In this document: one piece after another, positions 8,922 to 16,586 of the stretch
Layout of the letters: each line of letters opens with the position of its first letter
Numbering within the stretch: position 1 is the first letter of the stretch
Source: Oceaniferula marina
GTDB taxonomy: Bacteria; Verrucomicrobiota; Verrucomicrobiia; Verrucomicrobiales; Akkermansiaceae
Length of the DNA: 64,000 nucleotides
Assembly (NCBI RefSeq): GCF_013391475.1
Contig: NZ_JACBAZ010000004.1
Coordinates: 372,001 to 436,000 of the forward strand
Reading direction: 5' to 3'
Program-made: the position numbers and the translations under genes
The notes under the pieces: model-generated
Seen by the model: the letters and a program-made list of their open reading frames with translations, nothing else
The model's database searches: none
Told to the model about the DNA's origin: nothing

Positions 8922-10403
8922 TTAAACCGATTTGGTTTTCAACGCCTGATAGGCTGCTCGGCGATCATCAAAATCAATCCGTTTACCGTCAATTTCCTGA
9001 TAGGTTTCGTGTCCTTTGCCAGCGATGAGAATAATGTCGCCTTCCTCAGAGACATTCACAGCAACACGGATCGCCAAACTGCGGTCGGGAATGACCTGGT
9101 AACGTTTCCCTTCCATGCCAACCTCAATATGACGGATGATCTCACGGGGGTCTTCCGAGCGTGGGTTGTCCGAGGTCACCACACAGAGGTCACTGGCTTC
9201 AGCCGCAGCTTTACCCATCAACTTACGTTTGCTCTGATCACGGTCACCGCCACATCCGAATACAGTGATCAGACGCTTCGGCTGAAGTTCTCTCAACGCT
9301 GCACAGGCATGCTCAAGTGCGTCCGGTGTGTGTGCATAATCCACAAAAACCGTCGCGCCATCGCGTGATCCAACATTTTCCATTCGTCCCGGCACCTGTG
9401 GTGCGTCGGCCAACGCCCGCACCGCGCTTCGAGCTTTAATCCCGCAAGCAATGGATGCCGCCAAAGCCGCACCACAATTATAAACATTGAAGCGACCGAT
9501 GTAAGGGGTGCGAACCAAATACTCCCTGTCTTTGTATGTTACTTGAAATTCGGTTCCGCGCACCGTCTGAACTTCTCTCCCCAACCTTAAATCCGCATGC
9601 ACACCGTGACCGTAACTCAGGATATGCAGACGTCCTTTAAACTCTTCGATCAAGCGCTGACCATAAGGGTCATCGATGTTAATCACGGCGGTGGTTTTCT
9701 TTTCACCGACTTGAGATTCCATCAAATCAAACAAGCGACGTTTGGCTTCGTAATAAGCCTCCATGGTGCCATGGTAATCAAGGTGGTCTTGGGTGAAGTT
9801 AGAAAAAACGGCAACATCAAACTGGGTACCATCCACCCGCTTCTGCTCAAGGGCATGGGAAGAAACTTCCATCGCCACTCCCCGACAGGCATTGTCATGC
9901 ATCGTCTGGAATTCGGCCTGAAGTTCGAGAGCCCCGGGAGTCGTGTGTGTGGCTGGGCGAACGGCCTCACCATCATCCACTTGCACGGTTCCTAACAAAC
10001 CAGCACGAGTCCACACTTTTTGCATGATGGAATGCACCAAAAACGCGGTGGTGGTTTTACCATTCGTTCCGGTGATCCCGACAATATTCATCTTGGCCGA
10101 GGGGTCCTCATAATAGGCGCAGGCCATGGCGGCAACCGCAGCTCGAGCATCCGGCACATGTGCCCAGCAAACGCGATCCGTCACGCCGGGCTCGGGAGCC
10201 ACCTCCGAAACGATTGCAGCAGCGCCACGTTCGATGGCGTCGGCGACAAACTTCTGGCCATCCAGCTCACTCCCGCGCACAGCCACAAAGACGCCTCCGG
10301 GCTCGATCTGACGTGAATCGGCGAAGACTCCGGTGATTTCCTGATCCTGAGGACCGTCGATGGTCGCCTTGGGCAAAGATTGAATAAGTTGACGTAATTG
10401 CAT
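8922..10403 (-). CDS. murE: UDP-MurNAc-L-Ala-D-Glu--meso-diaminopimelate ligase
   Basis: Adds the third residue of the stem peptide. The 493-aa product has GITGTNGKTTTAFL, a VDYAHTPDAL motif and a DNPRSEDP motif. DNPR is the known signature for meso-diaminopimelate rather than lysine, so the wall is of the A1gamma/DAP type. The ATG at 10403 (MQLRQLIQSL) lies 4 nt after the ftsI stop; an upstream TTG at 10454 would overlap ftsI by about 47 nt and is not needed for the fold. Confidence 0.96.
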   Translation of the reverse strand: MQLRQLIQSLPKATIDGPQDQEITGVFADSRQIEPGGVFVAVRGSELDGQKFVADAIERGAAAIVSEVAPEPGVTDRVCWAHVPDARAAVAAMACAYYEDPSAKMNIVGITGTNGKTTTAFLVHSIMQKVWTRAGLLGTVQVDDGEAVRPATHTTPGALELQAEFQTMHDNACRGVAMEVSSHALEQKRVDGTQFDVAVFSNFTQDHLDYHGTMEAYYEAKRRLFDLMESQVGEKKTTAVINIDDPYGQRLIEEFKGRLHILSYGHGVHADLRLGREVQTVRGTEFQVTYKDREYLVRTPYIGRFNVYNCGAALAASIACGIKARSAVRALADAPQVPGRMENVGSRDGATVFVDYAHTPDALEHACAALRELQPKRLITVFGCGGDRDQSKRKLMGKAAAEASDLCVVTSDNPRSEDPREIIRHIEVGMEGKRYQVIPDRSLAIRVAVNVSEEGDIILIAGKGHETYQEIDGKRIDFDDRRAAYQALKTKSV

Positions 10404-10407
10404 GTTC

Positions 10408-12321
10408 TTAGTGATGGGTTTGAGCCAGAGGCTCGGTGGTTTCCTTGGGTTCAATCGGCTCGGTGGGCTTCAGCCCCATACGATTGGCCACCCGCTTGGC
10501 CACCTTCGCGAAGATGGGTGCGGCAATGGTTCCCCCGTAGCGCTTTACTTCGGTCGTCTGAGGATCGTCAACTACAACCACACAGACAAAGGCAGGTTTT
10601 TCAGCGGGCATCATGCCGGCAAAAGAAACCGTGTAGCGACCGTCCAAATACCCTCCATTTTTAAAATCCAGTTTCTTGGAGGTTCCCGTCTTACCTGCCA
10701 CTTGATATCCTTCCACTTTGGCCCGCTTTGCGGTTCCTTTGATATCCACCACCGTGGCCAATGCCTTGAGCATCTGCATCGCGGTCCGTTCCTTGAGCAC
10801 TCGACGGACGGGCTCCGGCTTATAGTTCATGACAACCGTACCGTCATTGGCCATGATCGACTTCACCAAGAGAGGCCGCATCAACCTTCCCCCGTTGGCA
10901 ATGGCCGAATACGCACATGCCACCTGAAGAGGTGTCACACTCACGGCGTAACCATAGGAAACCCTAGAAAAATCGGTCGGATTGCCAGTATTCCTAACTA
11001 CTCCGGCACTCTCTCCGGCCATCGCAATGTTGGTCTTTTTCCCAAAACCAAAGGCACTGACGTAGTCGTAATAATTTTTGCGACCCAGCAATAAAGCCAG
11101 CTTGTAAGCCCCAGGGTTACTAGATTTTGCCAGAACCTGTTCAACCGTCAAATTGCCATACGGGTGATGGTCCGGAACTCTGACCGAGCCATTGCGGTAA
11201 AGCCCGTAGTGGCAAAAAATCTCAGTTTGCGGAGACACCAATCCTTTATCGAGAGCCCCGGCAGCAGCAATCACCTTGAAGGTCGACCCCGGCTCGTAAA
11301 TCGCCTGAGTGGCAAAATCGAAACCATTTTTTACCACGTCTTCACGGGTGTTCAGGTTGTAGCTCGGATAACTGGCCATCGCCAATACCTCTCCGGTGTG
11401 GGGATTCATCAGGACGATGCTCCCTTTTTCGGCATAAAACTCACGCAGCCCGGCCTCAAGCTCCTCTTCGAGGATCGCCTGCAGCCCCATATCCAAGGTC
11501 AGCTGAATGTTCAGACCGTGCCTAGGCGGACTGATTTCCTGCGGTTTGGCCACGGCCAGAAGATCAAATTTATCCCGGTGGTTTTTGACGTAGCCATCGT
11601 GCCCGGCCATGTAACGGTTCATCCGGCTCTCGATCCCCGCTTTACCCTCCGATTGGTGGTCCGTGTATCCAATAATGTGAGACGCCATCTCCGGCATCAC
11701 ATACCAACGTTTTTGGGACTCCTCATAGTGAAAGGCATGCACAATGCTGTGTTCGCGACCCAACTGCTTCAACTTGTATGCCTCGTCTTCGGAGAGATCT
11801 TTTTTGATCACAACATATTTCTTCTTTTCCTGATCGAGCTGCATACACAAACGTAACTCCTCTCGCGTCATCCCCAAGGGACGGGCAAAGGTGCTAATCA
11901 CATGTTCGATATGCTGCTGCACTATGTCCTCGGCAGGCATCTCGTCCTTCAATCGGGATGCGCGGCTACGAATATTGCGGTCACGGGCTCGAGCATCCCA
12001 CTCATTCCACTCATCGGATCCACGCAATTCGAGGTTCGCCAACGACAGCGAGGCCGGACCGGTATCCATCAACAATTTTTTATCCAAGGCCATCAAGGCC
12101 CGAGGGATATTACGCGCAATCAACTGGTTGTTGGTATCGACAATACAGCCGCGGTTCGCCCGCAAAATCTCCTTCCGAATCGACACCCGATCCGACATTT
12201 TGGCATAGTCGTCCGCCTTGATAACCTGTAAGTAAATCAAACGTGCCGATAACGCACTCAGCCCGACCACGAAGGTCAGGCAGAGAAACAGGCAACGGCG
12301 GCGGAAAGACTTGAGGTTCAT
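10408..12321 (-). CDS. ftsI: Peptidoglycan D,D-transpeptidase FtsI (class B PBP)
   Basis: Septal transpeptidase cross-linking peptidoglycan; partner of FtsW. The 637-aa product has an N-terminal membrane anchor (about 10-30), a PBP dimerisation domain and the transpeptidase domain with all three penicillin-binding motifs: STFK (active-site Ser), SSN and KTGTS. The ATG shares a base with the ftsL-like stop codon (TGATG). Position between ftsL and murE supports ftsI rather than an elongation PBP2. Confidence 0.95.
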   Translation of the reverse strand: MNLKSFRRRCLFLCLTFVVGLSALSARLIYLQVIKADDYAKMSDRVSIRKEILRANRGCIVDTNNQLIARNIPRALMALDKKLLMDTGPASLSLANLELRGSDEWNEWDARARDRNIRSRASRLKDEMPAEDIVQQHIEHVISTFARPLGMTREELRLCMQLDQEKKKYVVIKKDLSEDEAYKLKQLGREHSIVHAFHYEESQKRWYVMPEMASHIIGYTDHQSEGKAGIESRMNRYMAGHDGYVKNHRDKFDLLAVAKPQEISPPRHGLNIQLTLDMGLQAILEEELEAGLREFYAEKGSIVLMNPHTGEVLAMASYPSYNLNTREDVVKNGFDFATQAIYEPGSTFKVIAAAGALDKGLVSPQTEIFCHYGLYRNGSVRVPDHHPYGNLTVEQVLAKSSNPGAYKLALLLGRKNYYDYVSAFGFGKKTNIAMAGESAGVVRNTGNPTDFSRVSYGYAVSVTPLQVACAYSAIANGGRLMRPLLVKSIMANDGTVVMNYKPEPVRRVLKERTAMQMLKALATVVDIKGTAKRAKVEGYQVAGKTGTSKKLDFKNGGYLDGRYTVSFAGMMPAEKPAFVCVVVVDDPQTTEVKRYGGTIAAPIFAKVAKRVANRMGLKPTEPIEPKETTEPLAQTHH

Positions 12322-12701
12322 CAGGGGCTATTTTGAACAAAGGGGGAATCGGCATTCGCTGAGGCTGCAATCGCTCCGGACCTCACATCAGTGGTTTCAT
12401 TGGGCACATTTTCAATGACCTGGGCAGGCAACAGCACCAGCTGCGAATTGGATTTTTCCAAATCGTCACGCAACTGATAAATGTTCAGCTTTTTATCAAT
12501 CTTCACCTGCAGACTATTGATCACATCTTCGTGATCCTGGATTCGCCGCTGGGTCCGGTCCATTTCACGGCCCACTTCCACCTGGCTATTTTTCAACCAG
12601 GCATGCAGAAATCCGGCCGATAGCACAATGGCAACGGAAAAGCAAAGAATGGTCATTTCCAAAAAGTTAAATCCTTTGGTCGTATTCTTATGTTTGTTCA
12701 T
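12321..12701 (-). CDS. FtsL-like cell division protein
   Basis: A 126-aa bitopic protein: short basic cytoplasmic tail, membrane helix (about 15-33), then a heptad-rich region (about 37-80) likely to form a coiled coil, and a polar tail. This architecture and the position between rsmH and ftsI are those of FtsL, which binds FtsB and FtsQ in the divisome; sequence similarity of FtsL is always weak. The ATG at 12701 overlaps the rsmH stop by 4 nt (ATGA) and has the Shine-Dalgarno AAAGGA 8 nt upstream, which rules out longer starts inside rsmH. Confidence 0.8.
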   Translation of the reverse strand: MNKHKNTTKGFNFLEMTILCFSVAIVLSAGFLHAWLKNSQVEVGREMDRTQRRIQDHEDVINSLQVKIDKKLNIYQLRDDLEKSNSQLVLLPAQVIENVPNETTDVRSGAIAASANADSPFVQNSP

Positions 12702-13774
12702 ACTGCAATCCTTTCGTTTTTTTCTGCAGCCCGAAGTTTGGCACTCCGAGCCCTGGGGTTGAGCTCTAGCTCCTGACCGGTCGCAATGACCGGCTTGCGG
12801 GTGAGCAATTGAAATTGGTAATCCGGGTTCGGCCGGGGGGCCGGCCACTCCTTGCGATCGATCTCCGGCGTGGAAACGTGTTTCATAAACCGCTTCACAA
12901 TCCGGTCTTCCAAACTGTGAAAGGTAATAACGACCAAGCGACCACCGGGGCGCAGTAGTTTCACTGCATTTTCGAGAAAACGTTCGAGAACGCCCAACTC
13001 ATCGTTGACCGCAATGCGCAATGCTTGAAACACACGCGTAGCCGGGTGGCTCTTACCACCGCGGGGAATGAACGACGAAATAAACTCCGCCAAGTCCGTT
13101 GTGCTTACGAATGCTTGCTTGGCCCGCCGTTCGACGATGCGCCGGGCGATTCTGCCTGCAGCCCGTTCCTCGCCATAATTACGGAAAATCTGTTTCAGCT
13201 CCTGCTCGGAAGATTCGTTAACCAAATCAGCGGCTGTCTGGCTCTGACTCCGGTCCATGCGCATGTCGAGTGGCCCTTCCTTGGCAAAGGAAAACCCACG
13301 CTCGGCTTCGTCCAACTGCCAGGAAGAAACACCAATATCAACCAGAATGCCGTCAACTTTCGACTCTCCGTGCTGCTCGAGCAACTCCGGCATCTCGGAA
13401 AAATTTCCACGCAAGGCGAGGAAGCGCTCACCAAACCCCTGCAACCGCTCTCCTGCATAGGTCAGAGCCTGATCATCCTGATCAACCCCGATCACCTGAG
13501 CTCCGGCCTGCAACATGGCTTCGGTGTGTCCTCCACCACCAAGGGTACCGTCGACCAATAACTTCCCTTTGCCCGGGGCCATAAAGTGCATCACTTCGGA
13601 CAAGAGCACCGGAACATGATAGCCCGCTGCACCTTCGGATCCATCTGCAGTCACAGCAACACCTTCCCTAGTCTCCGAGTTCTCTGAAAAAAAACAAGCA
13701 GCAGCGCCGGGACGGGACTCCCTCCAAGTCATCCCGACTCCGGCGGCTACTGGTCTTTGGTCATTAAACAACAT
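12698..13774 (-). CDS. rsmH: 16S rRNA (cytosine1402-N4)-methyltransferase
   Basis: SAM-dependent methyltransferase acting on C1402 of 16S rRNA. Conserved parts are YHVPVLLSEVM, the SAM-binding VDGTLGGGGHTEAML, DGILVDIGVSSWQLD, RGFSFAKEGPLDMRMD and VITFHSLEDRIVKRF. At 358 aa it carries about 50 residues before the first conserved motif; these look poorly conserved, so the true start could be further in. The ATG at 13774 is the one used here. Second gene of the dcw block. Confidence 0.94.
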   Translation of the reverse strand: MLFNDQRPVAAGVGMTWRESRPGAAACFFSENSETREGVAVTADGSEGAAGYHVPVLLSEVMHFMAPGKGKLLVDGTLGGGGHTEAMLQAGAQVIGVDQDDQALTYAGERLQGFGERFLALRGNFSEMPELLEQHGESKVDGILVDIGVSSWQLDEAERGFSFAKEGPLDMRMDRSQSQTAADLVNESSEQELKQIFRNYGEERAAGRIARRIVERRAKQAFVSTTDLAEFISSFIPRGGKSHPATRVFQALRIAVNDELGVLERFLENAVKLLRPGGRLVVITFHSLEDRIVKRFMKHVSTPEIDRKEWPAPRPNPDYQFQLLTRKPVIATGQELELNPRARSAKLRAAEKNERIAV

Positions 13775-13797
13775 GAACTCATAAGGGTGAACTACTT

Positions 13798-13949
13798 GTT
13801 CGTATCAGCGTGTTGGCAAAAGTGTGTACTCCCGTGCACCGACATGAATGCCGTGCGGGAATGAAGCTCCCTCCAAGTCGCTTCATCCCCTGCACAGGCG
13901 TCCATCCACTGCCTGGGCAGCGGTGTTGTCAGTTCTGTATCAGCGTGTT
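13798..13949 (-). promoter_or_regulatory. Structured mraZ-rsmH spacer with hairpin and direct repeats
   Basis: The 198-bp gap between mraZ and rsmH contains a long hairpin at 13853-13895: arms GTGCGGGAATGAAGC and GCTTCATCCCCTGCAC give about 15 base pairs with one wobble and one bulge around a 12-nt loop. It is flanked by direct repeats GTTCGTATCAGCGTGTT (13798-13814) and GTTCTGTATCAGCGTGTT (13932-13949), which differ by one inserted base. There is no U-run, so it is not a classical terminator. It could be an RNA processing or stability element, or a degenerate repeat insertion; the function is unknown. Confidence 0.5.
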
Positions 13950-13972
13950 TCACAGGAAAAATCATTGGCTTC

Positions 13973-14437
13973 TTAGAAAATACCAAGCTTCTCATTCAAG
14001 GCTGCCATACGCTCGGTAGAGACAGCCGTGAGTTGCTTGTGATTTTCCAAACTTAAAATTTCGAAATAATTCCCACGTCCACACAGGGCAATCTCTTCAC
14101 CTGTGTTTACTTCCGGATGCTCCAGCAGAGCCTTGGGAATCGACAGCTTTCCTTGTTCATTGATCTGCGTCTTGGTGCAACGCTCAAACAACATGCCGAT
14201 CATCAGACGTCGCTCAGCGGCACTCATGTCCTCGTCCGTGTTGATGTCATGCTGCATCTTCTCGAACTCAGCGACCGTCAACACCTTCAAACAAGGAAGC
14301 TTCTCATTATGGGAAACCAGCAAACGTAAAACACCTCCACCGATTTCCATGCGCCAATCACTAGGAATGGATACGCGACATTTCGCGTCCATTTTGTGGG
14401 CATAATACCCTCCTAGACCATGACTTTGAGTGCTCAT
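13973..14437 (-). CDS. mraZ: Transcriptional regulator MraZ
   Basis: DNA-binding AbrB-like protein that heads most dcw clusters and represses its own promoter in E. coli. The 154-aa product has the two tandem MraZ halves: KMDAKCRVSIPSDWR near residue 17 and the second repeat TKTQINEQGKLSIPKALLEH near residue 95, each with the DXXXR-like element. The ATG at 14437 is preferred over an adjacent TTG at 14440. First gene of the transcription unit, preceded by a good promoter. Confidence 0.95.
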   Translation of the reverse strand: MSTQSHGLGGYYAHKMDAKCRVSIPSDWRMEIGGGVLRLLVSHNEKLPCLKVLTVAEFEKMQHDINTDEDMSAAERRLMIGMLFERCTKTQINEQGKLSIPKALLEHPEVNTGEEIALCGRGNYFEILSLENHKQLTAVSTERMAALNEKLGIF

Positions 14438-14467
14438 CAATACACATAGAAAGCTGTTACGGACACT

Positions 14468-14496
14468 CTAATACACAACGGTACACTTTGAGTCAA
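14468..14496 (-). promoter_or_regulatory. Sigma70-like promoter of the mraZ/dcw operon
   Basis: Read on the minus strand: TTGACT (14496-14491), 17-nt spacer, TATTAG (14473-14468). Transcription would start near 14461, leaving a leader of about 24 nt before the mraZ ATG at 14437. Further upstream the GGG-containing motifs TGGGG, AGGGA and TGGGA occur, but not with the regular 10-bp spacing of E. coli MraZ boxes, so autoregulation cannot be read from the sequence. Confidence 0.6.
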
Positions 14497-14606
14497 TAAG
14501 GAATCGCTGCTTTTTTAAAAAGTTTTCCCAGTAATTTATCCCTCTCAGCAGCATTTCCCCACGCAAGCCTGAGATCAATCTGCTTGATTTACTATTGTGA
14601 AACCAC

Positions 14607-15566
14607 ATGATGGCATGCCCTGCTATGCGTCCCCTATTTCAACACCTCGCAACCACCCTAGCGCTTTTCATCCTCCCCCTCTCAGCCGAAGAAGTAGAGC
14701 TAAAAACCAAGACGGGAACCTTAAAAGGAAGCCTGGAAAGCAGCAAAGACATGCAGGTCGCGGTTTTTATTCACCCCGGCTCGGGCCCCACCGATCGCAA
14801 TGGCAACTCCGCCAGCCTTCCCGGCAAAAACAACAGCCTGAAGCAATTGGCCGAGGGTTTGAAAGCCAAAGGTATCCCTTCGTTGCGTATCGATAAACGA
14901 GGCATCGGAGCCAGCGCCTCCGCAGGCCCCCAGGAGGAAAAGTTACGATTCGAACAATACATCTCCGATACCAAGGCCTGGGTCAGCTTCCTCAAACAAC
15001 AAGGCTATCAGAAAATCATTCTGCTTGGCCACAGCGAGGGTGCCCTGATCACCTTGATCGCCGCCCAGGAAAGCCAGGTCGACGGCTATATCTCACTCTG
15101 TGGCACCGCCAAGTCAGCCGATCAAATCCTGCTCGAACAGCTTCGCCCCAAACTCAAGCAACACCCTGCGCTCCTAGCCGAAACAGAAAGCATCGTCAAA
15201 ACCCTGAAATCAGGAAAAACCACGACGACGACCTCGCCAGCGCTGGCTCCCATTTTCCGCGCAAGCGTGCAACCCTACCTTGTTTCATGGATGAAATACG
15301 ACCCCTGTCAGGAAATCGCCAAACTCAAAATCCCTTGCCTCATTGTTCACGGCAACACTGACATTCAGATCCCGGTTGAGGATGCCACCCGCCTGCACCA
15401 ACACGCTCCAAAGTCAGAACTCCGGGTCATCGAGGGGATGAACCACGTGCTGAAGCCAGTCAAAGGAACGCTGCAGCAGCAGCTGCCAAGCTACTCGGAC
15501 CCCAAACTCCAAATCCCGGAAAAACTCGTACAAACCATCACCACGTTCATCCTGAATACCCCGTAA
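14607..15566 (+). CDS. Secreted alpha/beta-hydrolase
   Basis: A 319-aa protein with an N-terminal signal peptide (cleavage near LPLSAEE) and a complete alpha/beta-hydrolase fold. Visible elements are the oxyanion-side motif HPGSGPTDRNGN, the nucleophile elbow GHSEG, an acid in HGNTDIQIP and the catalytic His in EGMNHVL. Similar proteins are exported esterases or peptidases of the DUF3887/BAAT-like group, and the substrate cannot be read. It starts divergently from mraZ; the second Met (14610) is an equally possible start. No operon partner. Confidence 0.85.
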   Translation: MMACPAMRPLFQHLATTLALFILPLSAEEVELKTKTGTLKGSLESSKDMQVAVFIHPGSGPTDRNGNSASLPGKNNSLKQLAEGLKAKGIPSLRIDKRGIGASASAGPQEEKLRFEQYISDTKAWVSFLKQQGYQKIILLGHSEGALITLIAAQESQVDGYISLCGTAKSADQILLEQLRPKLKQHPALLAETESIVKTLKSGKTTTTTSPALAPIFRASVQPYLVSWMKYDPCQEIAKLKIPCLIVHGNTDIQIPVEDATRLHQHAPKSELRVIEGMNHVLKPVKGTLQQQLPSYSDPKLQIPEKLVQTITTFILNTP

Positions 15567-15958
15567 TTGGAGGCTTTTCACGCTTGCTCCCAAGTTATTC
15601 ACATTGGCCGAATGCCTAGAAAAACGTTTGTTTTCCTCAACCTGTCTTATAGGTAAAACAGGTCACCTCTTTTCCCTCCATTCTTCAAATCTTGAATGTG
15701 AATAACTTGGGAATAAATAACCAAGAATTGGGAAGAAAGCTCGAATCTCCTTGTAATTAAAGGGCTTCCACGAAAACCAAGCAAATAAAAGCGCGGTGCA
15801 CAACCCGCCAGCTTCGGCCTTCAACCCACCTGCCATTTCTGATAGAAAAACTCCATACACCGCATCATTCGGGCATTACGGTGACGACTCCGCCACATCA
15901 AGAAGAAAGAACCATAAAGTTTCTACAACTTCTCCCCAAGTTATTCACATTGGACAAT
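15567..15958. repeat. Intergenic region with three copies of a TTATTCACA-containing repeat
   Basis: This 392-bp convergent gap holds no convincing gene. The 19-mer CCCAAGTTATTCACATTGG occurs at 15589-15607 and 15935-15953 (plus strand), and a 17-nt inverted copy lies at 15696-15712. Each contains TTATTCACA, which fits the DnaA-box consensus TTWTNCACA. Copies one and two bound a 126-bp segment as inverted ends, with an inner hairpin ACCTGT/ACAGGT. Copy three sits directly beyond the lspA stop. The identity extends past nine bases, so a repeat element is more likely than a set of independent DnaA boxes. Confidence 0.5.
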
Positions 15959-16573
15959 TCAAGAATCCTTTTTCTTTTCCTTCCACTCTTTGACCCCCTC
16001 GGTCAGGGCGGTCAAAAAGAGCAAAACGGCAGCAATGCTGATACAGCTGTCAGCGACATTGAAGGCTGGCCAGCGGTAGTTCACGACCGGCAGGAAAAAA
16101 TCCAGGAAATCAACGACGTACCCCTGCCCTAGCCGTTCCCAGAATCCCGCATCCTTGTATCCCTCGAGCCAGAACCCCTGCAGCAAACGATCTGTAAGAT
16201 TGCCGACAATTCCGGCCATCAACAAGGGAGCCGACCACTTGGACGGCCCGGTGAAGGCGCCTTTTTTCCAGAAATAAAGAATCACGAAAATCGCGACGAT
16301 CAAAACGAGTAAAAAGACGACAGGAGCCCAGGTCGTGCCATTACCAATCCCAAAGGCAACCCCTTGGTTATGGCGACGAACCAGATTGAAAAAGCCTTCA
16401 ATGACCGGCCGAGTATCCTCATACCCGTAGAGTTTTCCATCGATTTGAACCACGCTTGGCTCTTTAAAATTGAGGACAATCCACCATTTGGTGATTTGAT
16501 CCAGAATATAAAGCGGCAAGGTCACGACTAAAAGTAGCCGGATCATTGTCGCGTTGCCGAGAGCCGTGGTCAT
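15959..16573 (-). CDS. lspA: Lipoprotein signal peptidase (signal peptidase II)
   Basis: Inner-membrane aspartyl protease that cleaves prolipoproteins before the lipidated Cys. The 204-aa product has four hydrophobic segments, the N-terminal DQITKWWI and the two catalytic aspartates in GIVGNLTDR (about residue 128) and FNVADSCI (about 175). It lies 13 nt after ileS, a gene order common in many bacteria. A TTG at 16594 overlapping ileS is an alternative start. Several substrates lie in this window, including the thioredoxin-like, L,D-transpeptidase, amidase and DUF4349 lipoproteins. Confidence 0.95.
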   Translation of the reverse strand: MTTALGNATMIRLLLVVTLPLYILDQITKWWIVLNFKEPSVVQIDGKLYGYEDTRPVIEGFFNLVRRHNQGVAFGIGNGTTWAPVVFLLVLIVAIFVILYFWKKGAFTGPSKWSAPLLMAGIVGNLTDRLLQGFWLEGYKDAGFWERLGQGYVVDFLDFFLPVVNYRWPAFNVADSCISIAAVLLFLTALTEGVKEWKEKKKDS

Positions 16574-16586
16574 GGAGCCAATGGGA

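Noticed and set aside
13792-13995. Minus-strand ORF of 67 codons between mraZ and rsmH
   Set aside because: It runs through the hairpin and both direct repeats, so its sequence is explained by that structure; no protein-like features.
15663-15860. Minus-strand ORF of 65 codons in the hydrolase-lspA gap
   Set aside because: It crosses the repeat copy and shows no conserved pattern; probably spurious.
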